Source: Zygnema circumcarinatum (lineage: Eukaryota > Streptophyta > Zygnematophyceae > Zygnematales > Zygnemataceae). Taken from it: DNA of 64,000 nt. The notes beneath the pieces were generated by a model, which searched no databases, was not told the DNA's origin, and saw nothing but the letters and a program-made list of their open reading frames with translations. The first letter of the stretch is position 1. Every line of letters starts with the position of its first letter. Location of the stretch: contig CM074817.1 in the NCBI GenBank assembly GCA_037447605.1, positions 1,566,836-1,630,835 on the forward strand. The letters run 5' to 3'. The position numbers and the translations under genes are program-made. This document shows, piece after piece, positions 11,462 through 22,021 of this stretch.

Positions 11462-13144
11462 ATGCCGGGAGAGGCTGCAAGCGGGCTGAATTTCCAGGGC
11501 ATGCCTGGCTGCTGCTCGATCCTGTCGCAGCCGACAGGTATCATTGGAGAGAAATACCGGCTGGAGAATGTGATTGGAAAGGGAACGTTTGGAGTGGTTC
11601 GGCGTGCAGTGCATCGAAAGAGCGGGCAGGTCTCTGCCGTAAAGGTCGTAGCCAAGAGCAAACTCGCATCCATAGACGATGTGGAGGACTTGCGGCAGGA
11701 AGTGGAGATTATGCAGGCGCTTCCACGCTCCGACTCAATTGTTGAGCTCCGAGATGTGTATGAAGATGACGAGGCTCTCTACCTTGTCATGGAGCTCTGC
11801 AAAGGGGGAGATTTGCTGGATGTCCTGAACTCTCCGGCCATTGCTGCCGCCGACGGGTTCTCCGAGTCGGAGGCGGCAGAGATTTTTTATCAGGTGGCGG
11901 AGGCAGTGGCACACTGCGCTGAAAATGGTGTAATGCATCGTGATGTGAAGCCGGAGAATGTGCTCTTCGTGGAGCCATTTGCGGCTTCTCGCCTTGGTGA
12001 ACAGCCTCAGCTTGGGAGCTGCGGCCATAAATTGACTCTGAGGGCGAGTGGGAGGGTGGCGAGGAAATTCGATTCGAATATAGGAAATGCAGAGAAAGAG
12101 CGGAAAGCTAGTAAAATTCAGGAGATTTTGGATTTTTTGGAGGAAGAAGGGGGTTTGAAGTTAGCAAAGCGGAAGCCAGCAAGAGTGAAATTAGGAGATT
12201 GGGGTTTGGCGGTTAGAGTCAGGCCGGGTGAGCTTATTGATGGAATGGCAGGCTCAGACCCTTATTTATGTCCAGAGATGATTCTGGAGGAGCTTTATGG
12301 TTCGGAAGCGGATGTCTGGAGCTTAGGGGTTCTTTTGTACACTTTGCTGTCAAGAAGACTACCATTTAGTGGGAAGCGTGATTGCGAAGAGAAAGTAGGA
12401 TGCAATTCGATAGAAACTGATGGGAAAGGTGACAGAAGTGGCATTGCAAGTAGTGGGACTGCCAGAAAAGATCTTTTTGAGGCTATTTGTAGGGGACAGC
12501 TTGACTTGGAGTCGGAGCCGTGGCCGTCAATTTCGAGGGAGGCGAAGGATTTGGTCTCACAGATGCTGGCGGTCGATAAGCAGACTCGTCCAAAAGCACA
12601 GGACATATTGAAGCATTATTGGGTAAAGGAAGCTCGAGCAATCCTGCGGCCAGAGCTCTTGTCCACTCTCATAGGGCAGCCTGGAATTGTTCCACTCGCA
12701 GAGATGAGGAGGCTCAGTTGTGAAGGGTTGACAGGTCTTGCAAGTCTGCCACCTACCCAGCCATGGCTGTCAAAGGCTACAACCATGGCAGTAGGGGCAG
12801 CTGCGACTATTCGTCTCCCCTTGAATGCAGTTGAAAGTATTTCCCCTGGAGGCTCCCCACAAGTATCAGGCAAGGATTCTTTTCGCGTAGACTGCCTTGT
12901 AGAGTCAATTTCTCAAGCTGGAAAATCTCTTTCACGCGAAAACCCTAGGTCGATAACTACTCACAGCCAGCAATCGTCAGCGGCGGCTGATGATGCAGTT
13001 GCAGCTTGCTCGTCTTTGGTCTGTCCGAGTACCTGCAGATCACAATCTCCATCGGGGTTAAGAGACACGTCTGCTTCTCGGCTTGGATCTGCATTGCGGT
13101 TGAATGACTTCTCTCTCAATTACCGATCGCCACTGCGATTGTAA
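11462..13144 (+). CDS. CDPK/SnRK-like Ser/Thr kinase without EF hands, DWG in place of DFG
   Basis: Single-exon reading frame of 560 residues from MPGEAASG. The kinase domain spans roughly residues 30-400: Gly loop GKGTFGVV, VAIK-type lysine K61 (SAVKVVAK), an alpha-C glutamate in LRQEVEIM, catalytic loop HRDVKPEN (D161), metal-binding motif GDWGLAV (D246, with Trp where Phe is usual), AGSDPYLCPEM for the activation-segment end, and DVWSLGVLLY. About 65 extra residues, rich in K, R and E, sit between the catalytic loop and DWG. All catalytic residues are present, so it is probably active. The closest families by eye are CDPK-related and PEPKR2-like kinases of plants. The tail after about 400 is Ser-rich and unrecognised. 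The frame is open 65 codons upstream, but that part is low-complexity, so I chose the first methionine with a plausible context. Confidence 0.85.
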   Translation: MPGEAASGLNFQGMPGCCSILSQPTGIIGEKYRLENVIGKGTFGVVRRAVHRKSGQVSAVKVVAKSKLASIDDVEDLRQEVEIMQALPRSDSIVELRDVYEDDEALYLVMELCKGGDLLDVLNSPAIAAADGFSESEAAEIFYQVAEAVAHCAENGVMHRDVKPENVLFVEPFAASRLGEQPQLGSCGHKLTLRASGRVARKFDSNIGNAEKERKASKIQEILDFLEEEGGLKLAKRKPARVKLGDWGLAVRVRPGELIDGMAGSDPYLCPEMILEELYGSEADVWSLGVLLYTLLSRRLPFSGKRDCEEKVGCNSIETDGKGDRSGIASSGTARKDLFEAICRGQLDLESEPWPSISREAKDLVSQMLAVDKQTRPKAQDILKHYWVKEARAILRPELLSTLIGQPGIVPLAEMRRLSCEGLTGLASLPPTQPWLSKATTMAVGAAATIRLPLNAVESISPGGSPQVSGKDSFRVDCLVESISQAGKSLSRENPRSITTHSQQSSAAADDAVAACSSLVCPSTCRSQSPSGLRDTSASRLGSALRLNDFSLNYRSPLRL

Positions 13145-14526
13145 GAGTGGGACATTTTCCGGAGAATATAAGTCTTGGGCGTTATTCCTTCTAGGAGGAG
13201 CAAACCTGGATGTATCTCAGCATTGAGATGAATAAGTTTTTGGGGAGAAATTTACCGTCGGCCTAAGTTCGGTCTCAAGGGGAAGCGATCTGCACATGAC
13301 TCTATTTCTTGAAGGGTCTTGGTTGGAGAGCTGGAGGCAAGAATATCTTCCACTTGCTTATGGTAAGTGCAAACTTCCCTTTAGCAGCTTGAGATAGATA
13401 CTTTGGATGCGCAGTTTTCTGATGCTAGCAGTGTGTAATTCACTGAAATGCTTGTTGCAGGCTTTGAGGCTGGCACATACTTCTTCCTGGAAATTCTGGG
13501 TGTTGCTGCAAGATGTCAGGTCAATGTTTCTGTTGAGGTTTAGTCGTCTTGTGTTCTCATCATCTTCTCTTCTGGTTTGTAGTTGATATCTATGAAGCAA
13601 ACGGCTCTGACTCTTCTGAATCGTTGTGCAGGTTTTTGTTTCTCAGCCGGTGGGCGCCCTCGGAAAATTGCTGTGCCCGTTGTTTTGAAGTAACAAGCTT
13701 TACTTCGGGAACCTGATTTACAATTTTGGAAAGAGATGACTTGTCTTAACATTAGAATTCCTTGGTCAAAAAGAAATTCTCGTCACTCAATTTAGCAGCA
13801 GGTCCTATTGCTCGTTCATTCATGAGCATAGACTTTGCCAAAAAACCCGCTCTTAGGTTTTTGTGTCCATAGGACACAAATCTTTCGTTTTGGTTCCAGT
13901 CCTGTTTCCGCCCAATTGTACAAAACGAGTAAAAGAGAATTCGGCGATTGCTTTTTCCATTCAGCTTGTTCTCTCCCTCCCCCCTACCTTCTTCCTTCTT
14001 TCTTCCTTCGCCTTTCTTCTTTTTCCCTTTTTTTTTTTTTTTTTTTCCCTACTTTCTTCCTTCTTTTCTGTAGAAAGAGCGTGCTTCGCCACTCTGAGCA
14101 ACATGCCATAGTGAATACTTAGCAAGAAAAGATGGTTGGCAAGTCTCGCACAAACACACTGCAGAGCATTGGAAGGATAAGAAAAAAATCACATATGTCG
14201 CCGTCCATTGCTTTCCCAACGACATGTCCAGTAAGGCAATCAAATGCAAGCTAGAAAACGTATTGAAGACTGGAGACAACATGGCTAAAAAGACGCACTC
14301 TAATGAATATCTAGCTCATTTACAAACTTGAACCACTTCAAAATGAAGAAAAGCATAAAGTGGATTATTGGATCAAAGTTGCAATTACAGTAGCGCAAAC
14401 GGTCCAAAAATATAGAAATGGGAAGCGAAAGGAAGAAATGAAAAATACGCCATGATAGACAAAAGTATCAAAATAAGTATCGCAACAAAGCATGAAAGTA
14501 GCATTGGCCGGAACAAAAGTGAAAGT
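13145..14526. other. Intergenic between kinase and 5S rRNA gene
   Basis: No supported gene. It includes a pyrimidine-rich tract with a T-run at about 13,960-14,070. The remainder is AT-rich without coding signals that I can recognise. Confidence 0.4.
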
Positions 14527-14643
14527 GGGTGCGACACCGGGACTTCCCGGGAGGTCACCCATCCCAGTACTGTTTCGGCCCACAGGCGCTTAGCTGCGGA
14601 GTTCTGATGGGATCCGGCGTAGTAGCCTAGGTATGATCGCACC
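14527..14643 (-). rRNA. 5S ribosomal RNA, single copy
   Basis: On the minus strand the 117-nt sequence starts GGTGCGATCATACC and contains GGATCCCATCAGAACTCC, TAAGCG, GGGATGGGTGACCTCCC and GGGAAGTCC. It ends with GGTGTCGCACCC, which pairs with the 5' end. These are the conserved 5S landmarks, including the internal promoter A/C-box region. The middle (loop D/E area, GGGCCGAAACAGTACTGGG) differs from the land-plant sequences I know. It lies 308 bp beyond the stop codon of the Rossmann-protein gene, on the same strand. It could be a dispersed functional gene or a 5S-derived pseudogene; both ends look intact. Confidence 0.9.
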
Positions 14644-14950
14644 ACGTAAATACGATGCTAAAGTTACAATATAGAGTCAAATTTATATATCTGTTTCCTA
14701 CAAAATCAACCACAAACCATTGAACAGAGACATTCCAAACGCGAACGGAAAGACTTTACAAAGTTCCAATTTCAGTTTTGTTATTGCGACAGGCCATGCC
14801 AGAAGGCGCCACTCCGTCACACAGAAAGGCAAGTGACACAGAGTGGCGTTGGTGAGAAATGGCACATTCCAACTTCTCCTCTCGTGGCTCATTTCCTCCA
14901 TTTTGTTTTTGTTTTCCACTTTGGCTGCCAAATCTATGATGGGTCTCTGC

Positions 14951-17642
14951 CTATCCCGCAACATTTTGTACCAAATCCTTCACTCCCAAAAAGCAAGCGA
15001 AGCTCTCGTATTGGGGCTGCCATCCAAGCCTCGCTCTCGTCCTGTCATTGTTCATCCTCTTACCGAGGGGACCCCCCGTCCCTGCAAGCATCCCAGATGC
15101 GGAGGAAACAAGCCATCATAAGGAAATTGAAACAAGCAAAAAGTAAAACAGTGGTAAAAACTGGGTCCCTTTCTTACTTCAGTGCATTTTTTTTTTCTTT
15201 CTTTCTTCTTCTCAAAAACCCTAAAAACCCTAAAAGTGTCTGCACCACTGTCCATGCAACTATCAGAAGTGGCGAAGGTGTGGCGCAGTGGTTGGTTGAC
15301 TTTACCAGTGAATCCACTGAAGGCGCCTTCAAACTTGCCGCTCTTTAAAGTCACATCCATCACCTCCTGCCTGCAAAGTGGTTTCGACCAATAGCACATC
15401 GTCAGGGCAGCCGAAAATAAACAACGGAAAGTACGCCAGAAGGGGGAAAAAAAAAAAATCACTTTGCGGTTCTTTTCAAATCTTAGGCACTTTCGGCCAT
15501 CCTTCCTGAGCGAGGTCAGTATGACTTTCTCACAAGCCATAAAAAAAGAAAAAAACGAAAAAAGAAGCACGGAATCAATAGAACACTCCTGTTTACATCA
15601 ATCAGAGAATGACTGAACATGAAATCGATTCTCAAAGACAGTTTTTTGTCTTCTGACATGCTCCCCCTTTGTGCATGTAACCTTGTCAGCATCATTGCGT
15701 GGACATGGGGTGAAGGAGAGAGGGAGAGATAGGGGACCTTGTGAGAGGGTGATTGTCACATCCCATGTAGATCTCTCCTCCCTCCTTCGCCTCTAAAGCA
15801 GCCACACAGAGTGTTGCTGCATCCTGTGGGAGACTCACATAGAACAGCCCTCAGTTTAGCAGCTCATCTAAGACACCATAGTGTCCATTACAATCTTGAA
15901 AAGACCAAACAATGAGGTTAAAGAAACAAAGACGAAAAGTGTTCGCGGATGTGAAGCTTCACCTCATAGTGAATGAGATTGAGAAAGTGGTCCGGGCGAG
16001 AGTCAACGGAGCCTTTCTTTAGCCAAAAAGTGTGAGCTCCCCGGTCAAGAAGGTGAGCCAAATGTTGGTCAAGGGAGCCAAATATCTGACTAAAAAGAAA
16101 GCACATGCAGTCAATAGGACCATCCCAACGCATGTCAAACAAACATGCCTATAAATTTCGCTCGCCCTTGGGAATATAGGCGATGTTTTTACCCTATATT
16201 GTGAAAGAATTCAGCAGATCTTCAGAAGCGAAAGAATTCTGGTATGTAGAACACATTAGACAGTGTATCTCTTATTATTACTTTTCGTATTATTATCATT
16301 TATTTCTTTTTCTGTTTCTTATTCTTATTATTTCTTCTTCTTATTTCTTATTATTATTTATTTAGAAAGATATATATAGTCCGGCGAAGCGAACTACGGA
16401 GCCGCCGGCTGTCAGCACTGCCTCTTCTGCTTCAAGCAGACGGTCCGTCCTTGCATTCTGCCCGAAAGGAACAGAAGGAGAGTCCTGTGAGAGAGGGCAG
16501 GGAGAACCACGAGGAAGTCAGACAAGCAAACCAAGTTTTTAGTCAGTTTTTAGTCAGTTTTTTAGCACCTGTCAGCGCTTCAATCGAAGCTGATCATAGT
16601 CAAGGTTTCGACTGCGACCAACTCGAACTTGGTAGTGACAGAAAGGCAGAATAATAGTCTTTGAAAAGGATTTTTAGGGTTACTGACCTCGGTGCAGGGG
16701 CCGTTATCATCCACACTGTACAATCCGCTGCTTGAAGTGAATAGCAGTCCACCTTCTCCACTCCACTGCTCTACTGCAAGCCTGTACAGAACTCCCCCCA
16801 ATTAGTTCTCACCTAAAAGTGCACATGAAAGGTTGTTATCCTATAAAGAGGATTAAGAAAAGTACAAAGGCAACCACCTGCAGATTCTGTAGTTTCTTTA
16901 GAGCCGCTTGCATGGGGTTGTTTCCTCTTGATATAACTCAATACATCCTCATTCAATGCCTATTACATGCCCTGGTTCAGATGTGCAATGTCAGACTATC
17001 CATTGCAGAGAAAAACAAAGATGAAGCAACGGAATGAATACACAAAACGGCTTCAAATGCTCTGCATAGAGATGAGTTTAACAAAAAGGGGTCCTCTCAC
17101 CTGACTTCTGCAGCATAATCGTCGTTCCCGGAAGGAGGGGCGCAGAAGATGACAAAGGGAAAGGGAGTCTTCCTTGAACCCTGAGCCTCTCTCACAACGG
17201 GAGAGATTCCAAGAGCTCGAAGGTGTTCATGGCGGTCACTTGTGCGTGTCTGCCCTACAACTGAACAGCCAGGATGAGCCTGCACATGGAACACATGAAC
17301 AGAATTTTCACGAACAGAAACAAAGAATGACACCTGTACAACATACCACAAAGCTCATCGCCAAGTTCAAACAACAACATGAACATTGCCAAATTGGCTT
17401 CCTTCCCCACCATATGTCGTGTCATCATCACTCACTGCTTTTGCTGCTGTTTTGGCGATATTGTCAACCAGGTTTTGAACGAAAAACTTAAAATTTTGCA
17501 TATGTGAATGTTGGTTTCTCGGGTGGTTTGATTAATGAAATCGAACCTGAAGCCAATTTGCAGCCACTAGGGTTCCCAAAACTCCCGGACCGACTACCAG
17601 AAGGTCCGATGGCCCATAGGAAGAAGCTTCGTCCGTACACAT
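14951..17642 (-). CDS. NAD(P)-binding Rossmann-fold (extended SDR-like) protein
   Basis: Eight exons: 17642-17547, 17279-17101, 16781-16688, 16484-16374, 16052-15963, 15823-15738, 15370-15306 and 15081-14951; phases agree (283 residues). The dinucleotide motif LLVVGPGVLGTLVA is near residue 16. It is followed by HPGCSVVGQT, PFVIFCAPPSG, LLFTSSSGLYSV, VVRFAGLY, RGAHTFWLKKG, RPDHFLNLIHYEDAA, GCDNHPLTRQEVMD, SGKFEGAF and GGPLGKRMNN. This order matches a plant family of atypical epimerase-like proteins (Arabidopsis At1g19690 type, from memory). Its substrate is not known to me. The intron between exons 4 and 5 has AT-AC ends and is listed separately. The first methionine is uncertain: the frame is open upstream and a longer N-terminus with a targeting peptide is possible. 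Confidence 0.88.
16053..16373 (-). other. Candidate U12-type AT-AC intron
   Basis: This 321-nt intron joins VVRFAGLY to LLDRGAHTFW in phase 0. The donor reads ATATCTTTCT, which differs from the AT-AC U12 consensus ATATCCTTTT at two of ten places. A branch-site match CCTTGAC lies with its A at 16069, 16 nt from the terminal AC at 16053. No GT lies at the end of the conserved exon. The nearest GT-AG alternative (acceptor TTTTAG before TCAGATATT) runs into a stop in frame. The U12 assignment is inferred from sequence only. Confidence 0.75.
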
Positions 17643-19240
17643 GGCTCGCAAAGTTGGGCAGCTGTCTGACCCATGCCATGCATGCACATGTTATAGACCA
17701 GAGAGAGGCTAATTTAGGCAGCATAATCAAGTATCAAGAGTTTTTTGAAGATTCGGAAGAATTTAGAGACCTCTTGTAGAAACTTGTCAGTTGCCTATCC
17801 AGCTGTTCACAGCCAAAATCTAAAGGAGCCACTTGAAAAGTTTTATTATGCATTTTGCCTTGCGATTTCGTGGAGTCAGCAAACTATTCTAGTCTGCATC
17901 TTGAAATGTCAGATTTGTGGCCCTTCTCTTCGTCTAAATTTGGCCAACTAAAGGGTGTTCTCCTCTCTCTGCCTCCTCTCCCCCGACAGCTATCCTGAGC
18001 TATCTGCCCACTTCCGCTCTCCTCTTGCTTCCGTCTCCAACTCTCATACCCCCCTACCTTCTCTCTTCGACCTTTCCGAGCGACTTGTAGCCCGCCCGCC
18101 TTATCTCCCTTCCCCCTCCCCCCTCGCCCGTCTCCCCCACCTCCCCCCTCCCTCCCTCGCTCCCCCGCTCCCTCCCTCCTTCCCCTCCCCTCCCCTCCCC
18201 TCTCTCCTTCCCAACCCTCCCTCCCCCTCTCTCTCTCTCGACCTGTTGCATATGGCCAGAGTCTAGAAGCGGCCCTCACTTGCTCATAGGAGAATGGTGT
18301 CTCTTCGCCACTCCTTCATGCACTGCCTCAACCCATTCCACCAAGGAGAAGCCTCAAGATAACTAGCCAAGGGGGTTCGAATAAAGACTTTTAAATAGAG
18401 AGTGTTTGCTATATGGTCTATATCCTACCTTGAAATTTGTGAACTGAAGAGTCGCCAATAATAGATTCCTTTTCTAAACCTACGGTGGCTCTCAGTCAAC
18501 GCAACTTTCTCGTACACTCCTTTTTTGAAGTAGAGGGTGTCAGCACGTGCCTTGTTCCAAAATAGGAATGAGTCAAAATGGCCTCCATGTTCAATTTCTT
18601 TTGCTTGAATTAATGAAAAAGAAAACGAGGTATTTCAGGTAGCAATTTTTTTTACGCCAAATAACTTTGTGAAGCTATTCGATGTAAAGGTTCAAATTAT
18701 GTATGAGAAATAATGTCAACTTGGTGGCTTTTTTAATGATAAGAAGTGGCAATTGAGCGTGAGCTTCGACGAAAGCCTTACTTCCTCGATGTCGTGTATC
18801 GCTTGCTCTTTTGTCGATTCTCAAAATTTGGCACAAATTCTGCAATATAATCAAAACAAACGAGCAGCTTGTGGGTTTGCTGACTGGAGGAACATGCAAC
18901 GAATTCTTTCAATGAATTCTGAGGGAGAAAAATAGAAAAGTATAAAATAACAAAAATGTAGCCCATAAAGTACTTCGTGTGCTGCCATAACAATGCTTGT
19001 CCATTCGCGACAGGAAAGAAAAATAAAAAACAACAATTAAATAATAATAATAACAATTATCAAACAAATAACTCTCGCAGAGAACAACGTCCTTCTTCAA
19101 GTATGTCTCTTCCATGACCATACCGAAAAAGCTTCTCTTTTCAAGTTGAGGCTAAGGCTCCTCTTCTGCTTAGCGGATTGTGGCGCGCAACGTTCTGAGC
19201 GCACAGAGGGCTGCAAGAGTCCGCTGAAGCATTCGTGCTT
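17643..19240. other. Intergenic with a C/T-rich tract
   Basis: No gene supported. From about 17,955 to 18,240 the plus strand is strongly pyrimidine-rich (CCCTCC and CTCTCT words). This gives long meaningless Arg/Gly-rich frames on the minus strand. The rest is AT-rich. Confidence 0.45.
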
Positions 19241-19261
19241 ACTGTAGAGAGAGAGAGAGAG

Positions 19262-19322
<61 letters not shown>
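19241..19322 (+). repeat. (GA)n microsatellite
   Basis: An almost pure GA dinucleotide run of about 80 bp, interrupted once by GGGG near 19,261. Confidence 0.97.
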
Positions 19323-19324
<2 letters not shown>

Positions 19325-19687
19325 GTCGCCATCAGATACACAGATACATTCTCGCCAAAAAACATTTGAAGCGACTAGAAAAAACATTAAAAATTACGAA
19401 TTCCAGAGCCAGTTAGTGCACATTCTCCGCGTCTTTTGCCGCCCACGCTCACCTCCTGCAGAGAGGCGCGTGGCAGGAGGCAGCTGCCGCCATGGCCGGA
19501 AGTCGCACGCCGAGGAGAGAGAAGCGGCGAGCGGAGGCGCTCTCTGCTTTCAGAATTCGCAGACAGTTCGCAATGTGTTGCGCGTCGCAGCGTTTTGGCG
19601 CAGCACGAGGGCGAAAAATGCAGATACAGTTCTGAAATTCGTTACGGCAAATCTGACCGCTGCCTCGTACGCTGTAGGAGGAGGATA

Positions 19688-19740
19688 TGTGACATTGAAC
19701 TCACGATGGCGAGCCTATCAAATGTACATGGGCAAATCAT
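19688..19740 (+). repeat. Dispersed repeat R1, copy 1
   Basis: It starts TGACATTGAACTCACGATGG and continues with a stretch reading CATCAAATGTACATGG-like words. The same roughly 50-90 bp motif recurs at least seven times in this window in both orientations. It is cut short just left of the transposon cluster. Confidence 0.8.
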
Positions 19741-19761
19741 CATCATATAGTCTTTCTTTTG

Positions 19762-20666
19762 GGGTAACTCTACTGCACCCCCGCGTTTTGTCTTTCGCAC
19801 CCCCGTTTTGAAAATTTTGCCTGCCCGTTTTGGTTACCCCCCAGTTTTGAATATTTCGGGAAAAAATCTTTTTCCCGCCCCTTTCGTCCCGTCCTCTGGC
19901 TCCTGTTGCGAAACGCTATATAATTAAATGTATGGTCGACCATTTACATCCGCGGTTGCCTTTTAACGGTAAAGTTTATGGGTTGGTACCGGGAGAGTAC
20001 CGACTTCGGACCTTATAGGAAGCTTGTTGGTTTCATTCCCACTCCCTTCATTGTTTTTTGGACATTCCATCCCCTCGTTTTCTCCTTTTCACTATTGACT
20101 TCCAACAATGTGCGACAAAAGAAAAGGGGATTTGCATTGGTCTCAAGATGGAGAGGCCATCAAATATACATGGACAAAGTCAACATGGGAACCACAAGAA
20201 ATTAGTCGCAAATGAAACAAGAACAAAAAAAAAAAACTAGGAACAAAAAACTAAACTAAACTAAGCTTAAGTACAAAAACGCAACCTTAAACGCAACTGC
20301 AAAGGTCACCAATGTTGGGCAACTGTTGCTCTCTGTTTTCAGGTTACCCCTAATTAAGGCAAGATCTTAAATTGTGGCCTGCTTGCTTGCAATTGCAACA
20401 TTTTTTCCCTTGAACGTACTCGAAATAGCTCTTGTCCCGGCTGATTGCCAAACTGCGCGCGCCAGAAGGTCGACCTCGTTCCTTCATAACCGGGTGAGGG
20501 TTTTGCAACCGCAATGGTTCGAGGGGGGGCAGCGGAGGGGACGAAAGGGGCGGGAAAAAGATTTTTTCCCGAAATATTCAAAACTGGGGGGTAACCAAAA
20601 CGGGCAGGCAAAATTTTCAAAACGGGGGTGCGAAAGACAAAACGCGGGGGTGCAGTAAAGTTACCC
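19762..20666. mobile_element. Non-autonomous hAT-like DNA transposon (905 bp)
   Basis: Both ends read inward as GGGTAACTYTACTGCACCCC. The terminal inverted repeats match for about 130 bp with very few differences. An identical 8-bp direct repeat, TTCTTTTG, flanks the element (19754-19761 and 20667-20674). An 8-bp duplication is typical of the hAT superfamily. No transposase frame is present. An R1 copy lies inside (20132-20205). The element sits exactly at the left end of the foldback element that follows. Confidence 0.82.
20132..20205 (+). repeat. Dispersed repeat R1, copy 2 (inside the hAT-like element)
   Basis: Contains GCATTGGTCTCAAGATGG, then GGCCATCAAATATACATGG and AACATGGGAACCACAAGAAA, matching the fuller R1 copies at 27,287 and 39,622. 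Confidence 0.75.
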
Positions 20667-20673
20667 TTCTTTT

Positions 20674-21374
20674 GGGGGCGACTATTTACAGTGTACGTTT
20701 TCTGAATGTAGTGTACGTTTTCTGGGGGCAGCAAAAAAATCCTTTTTTTGGCTGCCCGGCGCTGTTTCATACTTTTCAGAATAGATACAGACCTTTTTTC
20801 GTCGGATGTACGGATAGTGATTTGAAATGTACGAAGCGCGCGCGTCTACAAGGTATAAGGGCGCAACACGTGGAGCGACATGATTGGTCGCGGCAACATA
20901 TGACGTGACAAGTATGTTTGGGACCGTGACGTGACGAAACGAGACGCGACAAAAGTGGAGTCCGCGGACGGCAGTCGGAAATGGCGGGAATTAAAACTGA
21001 CAGATTTTTCCTGAAACACGCTACGTTATGTGCCCTATCTTTTTCTGTCAGTTTTAATTCCCGCCATTTCCGACTGCCGTCCGCGGACTCCACTTTTGTC
21101 GCGTCTCGTTTCGTCACGTCACGGTCCCAAACATACTTGTCACGTCATATGTTGCCGCGACCAATCATGTCGCTCCACGTGTTGCGCCCTTATACCTTGT
21201 AGACGCGCGCGCTTCGTACATTTCAAATCACTATCCGTACATCCGACGAAAAAAGGTCTGTATCTATTCTGAAAAGTATGAAACAGCGCCGGGCAGCCAA
21301 AAAAAGGATTTTTTTGCTGCCCCCCGAAAACGTACACTACATTCAGAAAACGTACACTGTAAATAGTCGCCCCC
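20674..21374. mobile_element. Palindromic foldback element, MULE-type by its 9-bp duplication
   Basis: Two near-perfect inverted arms of about 330-340 bp (20674 to about 21,012 and about 21,037 to 21374) surround a central spacer of a few tens of bases. The outer ends read GGGGGCGACTATTTACAG. With the hAT-like insert removed, the flanks are CTTTCTTTT on both sides (19752-19760 and 21375-21383). A 9-bp duplication and very long inverted repeats fit Mutator-like foldback elements. No transposase is encoded; the open frames are mirror images from the two arms. The flank is pyrimidine-rich, which weakens the duplication evidence somewhat. Confidence 0.75.
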
Positions 21375-21412
21375 CTTTCTTTTTCTTTACTTTCCAAATA
21401 ACTCTGTAAAAT

Positions 21413-21470
21413 GGAATGGGGATATGTGGCATTGATCTCACTATGGCGATGCTATCAAAGATGGTAAAAT
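21413..21470 (+). repeat. Dispersed repeat R1, copy 3
   Basis: GTGGCATTGATCTCACTATGG followed by a partial CTATCAAAGATGG match, in the same orientation as copy 1, immediately right of the foldback element. Confidence 0.65.
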
Positions 21471-22021
21471 GGTCGGCAAGTATTGTGCACAACCAAAAAC
21501 GGGTACCTACTCGAACATTTTCCTATCTGACCTGCCTTTGTCTTGTAAAAACATTGACATTCCAAGGAGGTTTTACACTAGGGTTCAGTGTCAATTCCCA
21601 TCGCTCAACTGTTTGCAGTTTAGTGTGGGCTACTGGGCTTATTCCCTTGTCATTCCTTTAGGAGATTTGTTCTGAGCACACGCAACGGCCAGACAGAATT
21701 GACATGGATTGAAATTTGTCTCCGTCCCTAAAGGGAATTCTCGAAATCATGACTTGCTTTACACCACAAATTCTCTTCACACTTGGTGTGCGATTATCAC
21801 TTTGCAGAAACAACTCCGAAGAAGAGCAAGAGCCCTCCCCTCCCATGCTTTCCTGCTACGCCACCCTTTTGTAAAGTAAAGTACACATTCAGGGAGCGTA
21901 ACTGAATGGGATACATAATCTCTTGCGGTGAAGTAATTACTGGTATATACAAAAACAAAGCCTTTGTCACAATATTAACATATTGAAACCACTCCACTTC
22001 GGAGATAGCTTCGTTTGGAAA

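Noticed and set aside
16053-16160. GT-AG acceptor TTTTAG at about 16,090 for the Rossmann gene
   Set aside because: Using it in phase 0 gives SDIWLP and then a stop; the AT-AC reading keeps the frame and the family sequence.
17884-18279. Arg/Gly-rich minus-strand frame of 131 residues
   Set aside because: It comes from a C/T-rich tract; the composition is meaningless and there are no splice or domain signals.
20776-21397. Mirrored open frames of 80-113 residues on both strands
   Set aside because: They are the two arms of the palindromic element translated in each direction; not independent genes.
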